Under the pieces are notes generated by a model, which was not told the DNA's origin, made no database searches, and was given only the letters and a program-made list of their open reading frames with translations. The translations under genes were made by a program, and so were the position numbers. A stretch of 41,543 nt of DNA from Roseibacillus sp. (GTDB taxonomy: Bacteria > Verrucomicrobiota > Verrucomicrobiia > Verrucomicrobiales > Akkermansiaceae): NCBI GenBank assembly GCA_022448985.1, contig JAKVCR010000075.1:1-41543 (forward strand), read 5' to 3'. This document shows positions 1 to 8,347 of the stretch, piece after piece (the stretch's first letter is position 1; every line of letters starts with the position of its first letter).

Positions 1-129
1 TCGGCCGCTGATGCCCGGGATAAATTTGCAGCGGGAGCCCCCCTCCTCCAACTCTATACGGGGTTCATCTATCGCGGGCCGCAATTGGTCCGGGAAATTT
101 TGAATAGTTCTGCGGCCCCTACGTCCTAA
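1..129 (+). CDS. pyrD: Dihydroorotate dehydrogenase, C-terminal end (partial)
   Basis: Reading frame 1 is open from the left edge and ends at TAA 127-129, giving the last 42 residues of a protein. They carry the C-terminal signature of dihydroorotate dehydrogenase ([17 protein letters not shown]), which forms part of the FMN phosphate-binding site. The enzyme oxidises dihydroorotate to orotate in pyrimidine synthesis. The [10 protein letters not shown] form suggests the membrane-associated, quinone-linked class 2 enzyme. The 5' part lies outside the window, so completeness and start cannot be judged. The call rests on this one signature, which is distinctive. Confidence 0.85.
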   Translation, partial: SAADARDKFAAGAPLLQLYTGFIYRGPQLVREILNSSAAPTS

Positions 130-154
130 AGGAGAACCCACTTGATTCTTTCGG

Positions 155-183
155 TTGCCTCACAATGCGGAAGTGATTAAGAT
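155..183 (+). promoter_or_regulatory. Possible promoter of the glycine-zipper lipoprotein gene
   Basis: TTGCCT at 155-160 and TAAGAT at 178-183 are separated by 17 bases and end 33 bases before the ATG at 217. Each hexamer matches four of six consensus positions, so this is only a weak sigma-70-like candidate. It sits in the short gap after pyrD. Confidence 0.3.
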
Positions 184-216
184 GCCTTAAGAACGTCAAC
201 CCCACACCAGCATATC

Positions 217-477
217 ATGAAAAGCAAACTCCTGACCACTCTCGCCGCCGCCCTCTCTCTCCACTTCGCGAGTTGTGCCGCCGGGCCAAACACACAGGCC
301 GGAGCTCTTACCGGAGCAGCCCTTGGCGGCGTCGCGGGCGCAATTATCGGCAACAATGTCGGAGACGGCGATGCCGGCACCGGCGCTCTGATCGGGGCGG
401 CCGTAGGCGGCGCGGCCGGTGCCGCGGCCGGAAACGCAAAGGACAAGCAGCAAGGGCACGTGCGCCGGGGCTACTAG
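217..477 (+). CDS. Small glycine-zipper lipoprotein
   Basis: This 86-residue protein starts with a lipoprotein signal (MKSK, a hydrophobic stretch, then a lipobox-like FASC with Cys20). The rest is a glycine/alanine-rich segment with repeated G-A-x-x-G spacing (about residues 30-77), typical of glycine-zipper domains (YMGG/OmpA-like types) that pack inside membranes. It ends in a short charged tail. Such proteins are usually envelope-anchored and of unknown specific role. The ATG at 217 is chosen because it begins the signal peptide; it has no Shine-Dalgarno sequence. The gene has its own downstream terminator and so is probably transcribed alone. Confidence 0.8.
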   Translation: MKSKLLTTLAAALSLHFASCAAGPNTQAGALTGAALGGVAGAIIGNNVGDGDAGTGALIGAAVGGAAGAAAGNAKDKQQGHVRRGY

Positions 478-505
478 ACCTTTCGTTATCATCTGAGCCT
501 CTTTC

Positions 506-535
506 AAGCAGCGGGACTTCCCGCTGCTTTTTCTT
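506..535 (+). terminator. Rho-independent terminator after the glycine-zipper gene
   Basis: A perfect 10-base-pair stem (AAGCAGCGGG 506-515 with CCCGCTGCTT 520-529) closes an ACTT loop and runs into a T-rich tract (TTTTTCTTT). It lies 29 bases after the stop at 477 and before dsbD, so it separates the two genes. Confidence 0.88.
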
Positions 536-575
536 TGAGCCAGGTTGTGTAAAATAGAGCCCACACCGAATTACA

Positions 576-2711
576 ATGCGACCCCTTCCTCCCCTTTTTC
601 TCCCACTGATTCTCACCGCTCTGTTTTCTTTGCCCGTCACGGGCGAGGTAAACGACTTTGATCCTTTCGCGGCAGCGGAACAGTCCGGCAGTTCGAGCAG
701 GATGGAATTTCTCTCTGAGGTCAGAAGTATCGCACCCGGCCAACCGTTCCATCTCGCCATCAAACTTACCCATCCTCCCGGCTGGCACTCCTACTTCATT
801 AATACTGGATTCGTCGGGATGCCCCTGCAGCCGAACTGGAAGCTCCCACCGGGATTTAATGCGTCACGGGTCGCGTGGCCGGTCCCTCACATCGGAAGCA
901 CTGCCGGGCAAAAAACCTATGGTTATGAACCGCTCGTCTATCACCTCTTCAAGGTGACCCCTCCATCCAATCTCAGGGTGGGAGATCAGGTCACAGTCGG
1001 CGCCGCGCCACGCTGGCAGATCTGCGATGAAAACAATTGCCTCCCGGAACCGGGCTTCGGGAAGCCGGATGCATCCAGTCAGATCACCCTCCCGGTTGCT
1101 GCGGAAGCGGCAATTGCCCCAGCCAACGCCCCGGCCTTTGCTGCAGCTCGTGCAATGCTGCCCGAACCCCTTCCCGAAAACATCACGGTTCAGGCAAGCA
1201 GGACCGCAAGTGAGATATCCATCCTTCTCTCTCCTGCTGACGCGGTCCCGGAGGGTAAGATACACTTTTTTGATTACGAACAGGTGATGGATGCCCAGTC
1301 CGACCCTGTAGTGACCCGCGGAGAGGACGGAGTGCGCTGGACCATTGCCCGGAACGAGGAATCCGATTCCAATACGACCAGCACCCTGGGAGGAATCCTC
1401 ACTCTCGGTGAACACGGCTACATCGTGGAGGCAGAATACGGCGCAACCGTCAGTCCCCCTGTCAGTTTTTCAAAGCTTCTCACCATCCTTGGTGGAATGT
1501 TCCTGGGAGGGATGATTCTCAACCTGATGCCCTGCGTATTCCCCGTCATCGGAATCAAGATCATGGGTTTTGTGCAGCAGGCGGGCGAGGACCGTAGAAC
1601 CATCCTTGTCCATGGTTTGATTTATGCCGCAGGGGTCCTCCTCTCTTTCTGGGTTCTCTCCGGACTCCTTCTCGCCTTGCGGGAAGGGGCCATCCACAGC
1701 GAGGGACAGGATATCAGCTGGGGCTACCAGTTGCAGAATCCCTGGGTCCTGTGGGCTCTCATGCTTGTCATGTTCATTCTTGCCATGAACATGTTCGGGG
1801 TCTTTGAAATCGGAACCTCCGCAACCAGTGCAGGCAGTAATCTGACCCACAAACAGGGGTTCGGCGGATCGTTCTTTTCCGGCGTGCTTGCCACCGTTGT
1901 AGCAACACCGTGCTCTGCCCCGTTTCTGGGAGTCGCCATCGGCCTGGCCTTTAGCCTGTCGCCGGTCCTGTTCCTCCTCGCCTTCACGATGATGGCCCTT
2001 GGACTGGCCTTCCCTTATGTCCTCCTCTCCGCCTTCCCCAAGCTGGTAGAGAAGCTACCACGGCCCGGTCCATGGATGGAATCCTTCAAGCAGGCCATGG
2101 CTTTTCTCCTCTTCGGGACTACCGGGTTTCTCCTCTGGTCGTTCCTTTCTCTGAATGACGTTGGCCTCGGCAAGATGCTTCCAATCGTAGTGGGGCTGAC
2201 CTTCGTTGGGATTTCCCTGTGGGTTTACGGCCGATGGTGCGTTGTTTCCCGGGGCAGACGCGCCCGGGTCATCGGTTATCTGGCCACCATTCTTTTTTGT
2301 GGTTCCGGGCTGTGGGCCTCCAAGCCTCCCTCCAAGGGCCTTGAATGGAAGACCTGGTCTCCTGAGGCCGTCGAGGAAGCGATCGGGGCCGGGCGACCCG
2401 TTTACGTGGACTTTACCGCAACCTGGTGTGCGACCTGCCAGGTGAATAAGTCCATGGGCTACAACAAAGGCGTCCAGAAACTGTTTGAGGCCCACAACAT
2501 CCTCGCCCTCAAGGCCGATTACACCGATTACGACCCCAGGATTGCTGAAACCATTGCAGGCCTGAAAAGGAGAGCTGTCCCCGTTAACGCTCTATATATC
2601 CCTGATGACCCGGACCCGAAACTCACGAAGGAATTCTTCAACTCCGGATACATGAAGGGTTTCATCAGCAAGCATCTCGGGGAACCAGGCCCTCCAGCAG
2701 GAAGAAGGTGA
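576..2711 (+). CDS. dsbD: DsbD/ScsB-type thiol:disulfide interchange protein
   Basis: This 711-residue protein has the three-part plan of DsbD/ScsB electron transporters. After a signal peptide (about residues 1-22) comes a periplasmic beta domain (about 25-290) with the cysteine pair C150/C155. A multi-helix membrane domain follows (about 300-580) with the two conserved motifs LNLMPCVFPVIG (C320) and ATPCSAPFLG (C446). The end is a thioredoxin-like domain with C618-A-T-C621. The family passes electrons from cytoplasmic thioredoxin to periplasmic thiol proteins. The large N-terminal domain fits the ScsB/DsbD-like group better than short CcdA. The ATG at 576 begins the signal peptide and lacks a Shine-Dalgarno sequence. 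The lipoprotein MsrA at 4968 is a plausible client (inference). Confidence 0.92.
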   Translation: MRPLPPLFLPLILTALFSLPVTGEVNDFDPFAAAEQSGSSSRMEFLSEVRSIAPGQPFHLAIKLTHPPGWHSYFINTGFVGMPLQPNWKLPPGFNASRVAWPVPHIGSTAGQKTYGYEPLVYHLFKVTPPSNLRVGDQVTVGAAPRWQICDENNCLPEPGFGKPDASSQITLPVAAEAAIAPANAPAFAAARAMLPEPLPENITVQASRTASEISILLSPADAVPEGKIHFFDYEQVMDAQSDPVVTRGEDGVRWTIARNEESDSNTTSTLGGILTLGEHGYIVEAEYGATVSPPVSFSKLLTILGGMFLGGMILNLMPCVFPVIGIKIMGFVQQAGEDRRTILVHGLIYAAGVLLSFWVLSGLLLALREGAIHSEGQDISWGYQLQNPWVLWALMLVMFILAMNMFGVFEIGTSATSAGSNLTHKQGFGGSFFSGVLATVVATPCSAPFLGVAIGLAFSLSPVLFLLAFTMMALGLAFPYVLLSAFPKLVEKLPRPGPWMESFKQAMAFLLFGTTGFLLWSFLSLNDVGLGKMLPIVVGLTFVGISLWVYGRWCVVSRGRRARVIGYLATILFCGSGLWASKPPSKGLEWKTWSPEAVEEAIGAGRPVYVDFTATWCATCQVNKSMGYNKGVQKLFEAHNILALKADYTDYDPRIAETIAGLKRRAVPVNALYIPDDPDPKLTKEFFNSGYMKGFISKHLGEPGPPAGRR

Positions 2712-2733
2712 CTGACTTCTCGTACCGCAGTGT

Positions 2734-2753
2734 GGAAATTCTCGGGGATTTCC
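2734..2753. other. Small inverted repeat between convergent genes
   Basis: GGAAAT (2734-2739) and ATTTCC (2748-2753) can pair around an 8-base loop in the 53-base gap between the converging dsbD and ABC permease genes. It lacks a proper T-run, so it is at best a weak bidirectional terminator. Confidence 0.25.
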
Positions 2754-2764
2754 CGGCTTTCCCC

Positions 2765-3796
2765 TCAGTAATCCCGACGCGAGAAAATCCAGGCCGCCAG
2801 GCCCACCACGACCACCTCGTAAAAGAGGGAGCTGCCCACATCCTTCCAGATCGGATGGCGCTGATCAGCGCGCCTCTCCGCTTCCCGAATATGTTCCGGG
2901 ACCTCCGCAGAGGAACTGCCAAACAGCGATCCGAGAAGAGACTTCCCCGCCAGGCCTTCGCCATCATTTTCCCCGTCCAGAAGATTTCTCATGTGAGCAC
3001 CTGTCGCACGCGTCTTAGGGAGCACAGTGCGGGCCCAATCTATACCCCGGTGGAGTCCGACCATCACCTCTCCCGCGTTTTCCTCGGGTTCGACCTCGTC
3101 GACCCCGCCTTCAATCCAGTCGGCCTTCATGCCGGCCTGGGGCACGGTGTAGGCAAACTGATAAATGATAGCTTCAGTCCATTCAGCGAGCACCGATATT
3201 CCCCACACCAGAAAGGCGGCCAGAAGGCCAAGAACCGTGGATCCTGACCAGACCGAGACGAGAACATGGATCGCATACACGAAGCTGAAGACGAGGACCA
3301 CCAGGGGCACCGCCCAGAAGAGCCTTACGCTCCACTCTCCAAAACGAATGCCAAAGGACAGGAATACGATCACCGTGAAAGGAAAGACCTGCAGGAAGAC
3401 AAACAGGAGACTTCCAAAATACTTTCCCACGAAAAGCGTGCTTCGTCGTGGGGGCTTGGAAAGGGCGAGGTCAACCGATCCTTTACGTGTGAATTCTGGG
3501 AAGATTGAAGCGCAGGAAATGAGAGCAAGAACTACCGCCAACAAACCGAGCCAGTAGGGGACGACCGCATTGGTGAAGATCAGGAGATACATCTCCTTGG
3601 CTTCTTCTGTCCCCCACTGGAGGAATTCGTGCTCGATCGTCCACAACCCAAAGAAGAGCGATATGCCTCGCTCATTGAACCCCACGGAAGCATAAACCAG
3701 AGCCACCATCCCGGAGAGGCAAAGAACGATCCAGAATAGTTTCTGCGACCGCAACATCCGGAAGGAGTCGACAATGAGAATCCCCAACGTATTCAT
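2765..3796 (-). CDS. ABC-2 type transporter permease
   Basis: This is a 343-residue integral membrane protein. Hydrophobic segments lie near residues 20-40, 70-100, 130-150 and 160-205, with a last one near 322-338. A long soluble loop (about 205-320) separates the last two. The layout and the E-F-T-R-K-G-S motif after the second segment are typical of ABC-2 permeases of the Nat/YhaP kind. Its ATG overlaps the stop of the ATP-binding gene by four bases (ATGA, 3793-3796), so the two are translationally coupled and form one exporter. The substrate is unknown. The soluble loop may lie outside the membrane; nothing in it is recognisable. Confidence 0.85.
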   Translation of the reverse strand: MNTLGILIVDSFRMLRSQKLFWIVLCLSGMVALVYASVGFNERGISLFFGLWTIEHEFLQWGTEEAKEMYLLIFTNAVVPYWLGLLAVVLALISCASIFPEFTRKGSVDLALSKPPRRSTLFVGKYFGSLLFVFLQVFPFTVIVFLSFGIRFGEWSVRLFWAVPLVVLVFSFVYAIHVLVSVWSGSTVLGLLAAFLVWGISVLAEWTEAIIYQFAYTVPQAGMKADWIEGGVDEVEPEENAGEVMVGLHRGIDWARTVLPKTRATGAHMRNLLDGENDGEGLAGKSLLGSLFGSSSAEVPEHIREAERRADQRHPIWKDVGSSLFYEVVVVGLAAWIFSRRDY

Positions 3797-4719
3797 GGCA
3801 GCCCATTTCCTTTCTGCCCGGCTTCGGAAACAGACTCCAGGAAAAGATCCTCGAGCGATTGCCGCACCTGACGCACCTCGGTGATGACTGCCCCTCCGGA
3901 GCGCAGGGCATCTAGCACGGGCTGGATCGGCTCGGGGTCTCCTCCGGGAACTTCCACCCTGTTTTCTTTCACTGTCAGTCCGCCCTTACGCAACCGGATC
4001 GCCACCTCTTCCCCGATTGACCCGGCGGTGACGATCTGAAACCTGCGTGTGTCCGCGGTAAGATCATGAAGGGCGCCCTGCCGGACCACTTTTCCGTCCT
4101 TGAGAATAGCAAGAGAGTCACAGACAACCTCCAACTCTCCAAGAAGATGACTGTTGACAAATATGGTTCGGCCCTCCCCCCGAAGCTTCAGCATTAATTC
4201 ACGTATGACACGACGCCCTTCCGGGTCGATGCCGTCTGTCGGTTCGTCGAGGAATACCAGTTTCGGATCATTCACAAGGGCCTGGGCAAAGCCTATCCGC
4301 TGCACCATACCCTTGGAGTAGGTTTTCAGAATCCGTTTACTTGATTCCTTCATCCCAACCAGGCAAAGGAGATCGTCCAGACGTTGACTGTCCAGTCTGA
4401 CGCCAGCGAGGCCGGCAGCATACTGGAGGACCTGCTCCCCATTTAAATAAGCTGGAAAGCGGGCATGCTCAGGCAGGTAGCCGACCTGGCGAAGGGTCGC
4501 CTTGTGACCCACACGCTGCCCAAGCATCGTCCCCTCACATTTAGTTGGGTGGATAATGGTGGTGAGGATCTTGACGAGGGTGCTTTTACCGGCCCCATTG
4601 GGACCTAGCAGACCGAAGATCGACCCCTCCGCCACCCGTAGAGAGATACCCCGCAGCGCCTCGACCTTGCCCTTGTAGGTCTTCTGGACATTGGCGAGAT
4701 CAAGAACCGGGGCTTCCAT
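3793..4719 (-). CDS. ABC transporter ATP-binding protein
   Basis: This 308-residue ATPase has Walker A GPNGAGKS (about residues 39-46), an ABC signature in the form YSKGMVQR, Walker B LVFLDEP and an H-loop histidine (NSHLL). The C-terminal about 80 residues look like the extra domain seen in CcmA/NatA-type exporter ATPases. I start it at ATG 4719 (MEAPVLDL), because family members begin there; the frame remains open to a GTG at 4812, but that extra stretch has no family character. It is followed directly by its permease partner. The pair probably exports a small molecule, peptide or lipid-like compound; the substrate cannot be read from the sequence. Confidence 0.92.
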   Translation of the reverse strand: MEAPVLDLANVQKTYKGKVEALRGISLRVAEGSIFGLLGPNGAGKSTLVKILTTIIHPTKCEGTMLGQRVGHKATLRQVGYLPEHARFPAYLNGEQVLQYAAGLAGVRLDSQRLDDLLCLVGMKESSKRILKTYSKGMVQRIGFAQALVNDPKLVFLDEPTDGIDPEGRRVIRELMLKLRGEGRTIFVNSHLLGELEVVCDSLAILKDGKVVRQGALHDLTADTRRFQIVTAGSIGEEVAIRLRKGGLTVKENRVEVPGGDPEPIQPVLDALRSGGAVITEVRQVRQSLEDLFLESVSEAGQKGNGLP

Positions 4720-4897
4720 GAACAGCTCAGTCCATAAATCAAGGGGGCATTCTCCGCAAGTCGGCAGACCCTCCGCTGCCTTTAAGGTCGCGCCCTCATA
4801 CCCCTGGATCACAGAAAGGCATCTACTGGCACAAGACGATTAAAGGGAGCCTATCTCCGCAGCACTGTTCCATCAGAGGCCTATTCTACGCATTCTT

Positions 4898-4903
4898 TAT
4901 AAT
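4898..4903 (+). promoter_or_regulatory. Perfect TATAAT -10 element upstream of msrA
   Basis: TATAAT at 4898-4903 lies 64 bases before the chosen msrA start at 4968. No good -35 is present at 17 bases (AGAGGC at 4875). Transcription would start near 4910, after the upstream in-frame ATG at 4908, which supports the later ATG at 4968 as the true start. Confidence 0.45.
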
Positions 4904-4967
4904 TAGGATGCATAGTGGGCTCCTTCCTGTTGCACAACTGGCAATCACCCGCTACGCTTCACTTATT

Positions 4968-5627
4968 ATGAAAGCAGTTGCCCTCCCGGCCCTCTTCAGC
5001 CTGTTCTTCATCGGTGTCGCATCCTGTCAGGACAGCAGCAGCCAGAAATCCAGCAATCTCCCAAAAAGCAAGATGAAGGAACATGCCGTCGACGCAAAGA
5101 ACTCCCCTCCGGAGGGACATGAAACTATCTCCTTGGGAGCGGGTTGCTTCTGGTGCGTAGAAGCCGTATATCAGCAACTTGAGGGAGTTCATTCAGTGGT
5201 ATCCGGCTACATGGGAGGGTTCGTGCCTAATCCCACATATGAGCAGATCTGCCAGAAAAACACCGGACACATCGAGGTAGTCCAGGTCGTATATGACCCC
5301 AAGAAGATATCGACTTCTGATGTGCTGGCCTGGTTCTGGGAACTCCATGACCCAACCAGCAAGGATCAGCAGGGCGCTGACAAGGGCCCCCAGTATCGCT
5401 CCGCCGTATTCTATCATTCGAAGGAGCAGAAGAAACTGACGGAGGCCTCGCAAAAAGAGGCTCAAAAGCTATTCTCAAAGCCAATTGTGACTGAGGTGCG
5501 CAAAGCCGAGAAATTCTGGGTCGCGGAAGATGAGCACCAGGATTTCTACTTCCTGAACAAACGCAGGAATGGCTATTGCAGAGTGGTCATTCAGCCTAAA
5601 TTGCTGAAACTTAAGCTGAAGAACTGA
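4968..5627 (+). CDS. msrA: Lipoprotein peptide methionine sulfoxide reductase MsrA
   Basis: MsrA reduces methionine-S-sulfoxide in oxidised proteins. The catalytic motif GAGCFWC is present (C60 nucleophile), with the family motifs GYMGG, HIEVVQVVYDP and QYRSAVFY, and a C-terminal YCRVVIQPK. The 219-residue protein starts at ATG 4968, which opens a lipoprotein signal with lipobox VASC (Cys20); a frame-open ATG at 4908 would bury this signal. Cys20 lacks an Asp at +2 (the next residues are Q-D), so outer-membrane attachment is possible. An envelope location suits reduction by a DsbD-type system, and a dsbD gene lies 2.3 kb upstream. No msrB is seen in the window. Confidence 0.93.
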   Translation: MKAVALPALFSLFFIGVASCQDSSSQKSSNLPKSKMKEHAVDAKNSPPEGHETISLGAGCFWCVEAVYQQLEGVHSVVSGYMGGFVPNPTYEQICQKNTGHIEVVQVVYDPKKISTSDVLAWFWELHDPTSKDQQGADKGPQYRSAVFYHSKEQKKLTEASQKEAQKLFSKPIVTEVRKAEKFWVAEDEHQDFYFLNKRRNGYCRVVIQPKLLKLKLKN

Positions 5628-5769
5628 TTCTTTCCCCAAGGCAGCAAGGGAGCCTTTCTCGTGACTCCGGGGATAACCGGGAACCGAGCCACCCCCGCGG
5701 GGTAATCCCTTCAAAAAGGAGTGCCAATCGGCCCTTGCATCAACCGCTGGGATATTTAAGATTTCTTAA

Positions 5770-6201
5770 ATGCCTGCCGGCTACGAGTACGATCTGGACC
5801 ACCGTGTCATCGATGCTGCTGCGTGGGACCATGTCACCCTCGATGACCTCGAGCACTACCTTGAGGAAGCCTCTCTTCTGCCAAACGACTTACGCGGGGC
5901 AGTCGAATATCTCGATCTCAGCGAGGTTCTCTCTCTTCAGGTCAGTTACGTGGGAGCCCTTCAATTGGCACCATGGTATGAACGACTCATTGACCGTGGA
6001 ATCAAGGGATCGGTCATCTATGCACCCGAGGAGGAGATCCACGAATTGGCGAGCACCGTCATCGCAACCTGTTCACTGGTTGGCGGGGGTGCACCGGAAG
6101 GGTATCGCCTTTCCCGCACTCCAGTGGCCTTGCGAAATGTGCATCATTTTCTCGAGCAGGGCTGCGAAAGCAGCGACCTCCAGGCAGCGCAGGTAGCCTG
6201 A
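5770..6201 (+). CDS. Conserved-looking protein of unknown function, 143 residues
   Basis: I do not recognise this protein with certainty. It is acidic and soluble, has no signal peptide or membrane segment, and alternates predicted helix and strand. The pattern (an opening strand with D-x-x-x-R-V-I-D, an acidic helix, a V-E-Y-L-D-L-S-E-V strand, an amphipathic helix, then a G-S-V-I-Y strand) resembles STAS/SpoIIAA-like folds, but this is a guess from shape, not from a motif. Start ATG 5770 has no Shine-Dalgarno sequence. Codon use is like its neighbours and no overlapping frame looks better. It stands alone between msrA and the converging gspG. Confidence 0.6.
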   Translation: MPAGYEYDLDHRVIDAAAWDHVTLDDLEHYLEEASLLPNDLRGAVEYLDLSEVLSLQVSYVGALQLAPWYERLIDRGIKGSVIYAPEEEIHELASTVIATCSLVGGGAPEGYRLSRTPVALRNVHHFLEQGCESSDLQAAQVA

Positions 6202-6218
6202 AGGCAAGGCGAGGCAGT

Positions 6219-6247
6219 CCTTGCAGTCCCGATGACTGCATGCAAGG
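6219..6247. other. Hairpin in the gap between convergent genes
   Basis: GCAGTC (6223-6228) and GACTGC (6234-6239) form a stem around CCGAT. It is extended by CCTT/AAGG outside a small bulge (6219-6222 with 6244-6247). It lies in the 207-base gap between the 143-residue gene and the end of gspG. No T-run follows on either strand, so a terminator role is uncertain. Nothing else was recognised in this gap. Confidence 0.3.
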
Positions 6248-6408
6248 TCCCACCCCAAAGCTCTGGAAGCGACCGGAGGCTTATCATGCCGACATCCCGG
6301 CCCCATCCTTTACGGACGACTCATCCTCCGATTCCGCCCAGCACAGCATTAATACGCCCGGACAGACTGAACTACAGGAACTCCCTTCCTTTCCGATGAT
6401 GGATCCCG

Positions 6409-6954
6409 CTACCAGTTCTTGATATCGTCTGCGGTGCCGTTTTTTCCATCAGGCCCGTGAGACCATAGGTCAAAGTCGGGGTTTTCCTGGTCGGGATCAC
6501 CTTTCTGATTCCGAAACCGCCAGGGATTTCCCCAGGGATCCACCACTTCGACAGGAACATTGCCGCCCTTTGTGTCGATCATCTGCTGTCTGTTATTATT
6601 CGGATCCAGGTCCTCAAGATAAACGGTGGCTCCTGCATCGGGACGTCCATCCAATGCCCCGTCGTCCTCGGTTCCCACCACTCCATCGGCCCCGATACCG
6701 TCGCCATAGAGCATCCGGTAGATGATGAGCCCGCTTCTCGCCTCGACATCTTCCCCCGTAGTAGCGGGGAGCAATCCTCCCGCATCCCGCTTGTAGTCCT
6801 CAATCTTCAATTCGAACTGCCTAAGCTGGACTCGTGCCTTATCAACAGCAGCCTTGCGCTGCACGAAGGAGGTGACCCCTATGACCAGCCCCGAGAGGAT
6901 GAGGATTATGGTCACAACGGTGAGCAGTTCCACGAGGGTAAATCCCCGGGACAT
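6409..6954 (-). CDS. gspG: Type II secretion major pseudopilin GspG
   Basis: GspG is the main subunit of the type II secretion pseudopilus. The prepilin signal MSRG/FTLVELL is cut after Gly4 and is followed by the hydrophobic helix. The C-terminus has the GspG calcium-site block: DPWGNPW, then D-L-W-S-H-G-P-D-G-K near the end. Start ATG 6954 is preferred because it gives the usual short prepilin leader; an ATG at 6987 is also in frame. At 181 residues it is longer than the usual 130-150, owing to an acidic, Asp/Gly-rich insert in the middle (about residues 85-125). It is the last gene of the run after gspF and the two gspE genes. Confidence 0.9.
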   Translation of the reverse strand: MSRGFTLVELLTVVTIILILSGLVIGVTSFVQRKAAVDKARVQLRQFELKIEDYKRDAGGLLPATTGEDVEARSGLIIYRMLYGDGIGADGVVGTEDDGALDGRPDAGATVYLEDLDPNNNRQQMIDTKGGNVPVEVVDPWGNPWRFRNQKGDPDQENPDFDLWSHGPDGKNGTADDIKNW

Positions 6955-7006
6955 TCTTATTCTATGGGGGTTACAAGATATTCTCATTCGAGCGGAGAGG
7001 GGGTTC

Positions 7007-8284
7007 CTACTGCTGCATCTGCTGAATAATCTTAATCAGAGGTAGGAACAATGCAAATACAATTGCGCCAACAACCAATGCCAGGAATACGATCATGATC
7101 GGCTCAAGGACCGAGGTCAGGGCTGTCACGGCATTGTCGACCTCATCGTCGTAGACGTCTGCAATCTTGAGCAGCATTTCTGGCAACTGACCGGTCTCCT
7201 CACCCACGTCAACCATACTGATCACCATGGACGGGAATACGCCACTGGCCTGGAGGGGCTGCACAATGGACTCCCCCTCCTTCACCGACTCATGCACTTT
7301 GTGGATCGCATCTGAGATGACAACATTGCCTGCGGTTTCCTTCGTGATGTTGAGAGCCTGAAGGATGGGAACACCTGAGGTTACAAGTGTTCCCAAGGTG
7401 CGCGAAAACCGGGAAACAGCACTCTTTCGCTGAATCTCTCCAAATAAGGGTATACGCAACTTGATCGTATCGAGGACGCGGCGCCCTCCCCGCGATCGGC
7501 CCCAAAACTGGAAAAGGAGCCAGACACCAAAAAGGGCAAAGAGAATCCATACTGCGTTGGGAAGGATAAAGCTTCTGTTTAGCATGAAGTCGGAGAATCC
7601 GAATACGATCTGCGAAATCTTTGGAAGTTCTGCCCCTGACATGTCATCGAACATCTCCTTGAATTTGGGGACAATGAACAACATCAGGAAGGTCAGGATT
7701 GCCACTGCGATGAACATGACGATCACGGGATAGACCATTGCCGCCACAATCTTATTCTTCAGCTTGTGAGCCTTCTCCTGGTATTCAGCCAGTCGTGTGA
7801 GAACCACCTCAAGAACACCGCCAAGCTCACCGGCCTTGACCATATTGACATAGAGCTTGTCGAAGATCCGTGGGTGTTGCGCGAGGCTTTCCGAAAATGT
7901 TGAGCCACCTTGCACGGAATCCGCAAGCGAGTTGATTGTGCCTCGCAGGACCTGATTCGGCTCCTGCTTGGCGAGAACGGTCAGGCCACGCAGCAGCGGC
8001 AGACCTGAATCAATCAGGGTTGCCAGTTGCCGGGTGAAGATCATCAGGATTTTGGGTTTGATCCGCCCCCCCGTTCTGCCTCTGGCCTTTTTCTTTCCCC
8101 GAACTTTTGCCGCAGCCTTCTTCCCTGCTGCGCCAAGCTTCCCCTTCCCTTCCTGGACTACCCCCGTCGGATAAAGTCCCTGAGACCGAAGTTGCGACAC
8201 GGCTTCGGCTTCGGAACCAGCCTGTACCGTTCCGGTGGTTTGCTCGCCCTTGGCATCTAGTGCGATATACTGAAAGTTGGACAT
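7007..8284 (-). CDS. gspF: GspF/PilC-family inner membrane platform protein (copy 1)
   Basis: This 425-residue protein has the two repeated T2SSF domains of GspF/PilC. Each starts with a conserved helical block (F-T-R-Q-L-A-T-L-I-D-S-G-L-P-L near residue 80; F-S-R-T-L-G-T-L-V-T-S-G-V-P near 295). Transmembrane segments lie near 185-210, 245-265 and 395-418. The N-terminus (about 1-50) is the usual small ATPase-contacting domain, followed by a Lys/Arg-rich linker (about 47-72). The protein anchors the GspE motor in the inner membrane. It lies 63 bases after gspE copy 1 and just before gspG, so the four genes probably form one transcription unit. Confidence 0.92.
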   Translation of the reverse strand: MSNFQYIALDAKGEQTTGTVQAGSEAEAVSQLRSQGLYPTGVVQEGKGKLGAAGKKAAAKVRGKKKARGRTGGRIKPKILMIFTRQLATLIDSGLPLLRGLTVLAKQEPNQVLRGTINSLADSVQGGSTFSESLAQHPRIFDKLYVNMVKAGELGGVLEVVLTRLAEYQEKAHKLKNKIVAAMVYPVIVMFIAVAILTFLMLFIVPKFKEMFDDMSGAELPKISQIVFGFSDFMLNRSFILPNAVWILFALFGVWLLFQFWGRSRGGRRVLDTIKLRIPLFGEIQRKSAVSRFSRTLGTLVTSGVPILQALNITKETAGNVVISDAIHKVHESVKEGESIVQPLQASGVFPSMVISMVDVGEETGQLPEMLLKIADVYDDEVDNAVTALTSVLEPIMIVFLALVVGAIVFALFLPLIKIIQQMQQ

Positions 8285-8347
8285 TGGTGTGATTGTCTAG
8301 CGTTAATAAGAGAATTTAGAAATCTAAATTGGGTCAGCACGGAGCGT

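Noticed and set aside
4720..4812. Longer N-terminus of the ABC ATPase from GTG 4812
   Set aside because: The extra 31 residues have no family similarity, and ATG 4719 fits the usual ABC start.
5628..5769. CCCCGCGGGG palindrome after msrA as a terminator
   Set aside because: No loop of useful size and no T-run follows; at most a weak site.
6441..6950. Possible frame-related defect of gspG because of its large size
   Set aside because: The frame is continuous, with the prepilin signal at one end and the DPWGNPW block at the other; the extra length is an Asp/Gly-rich insert.
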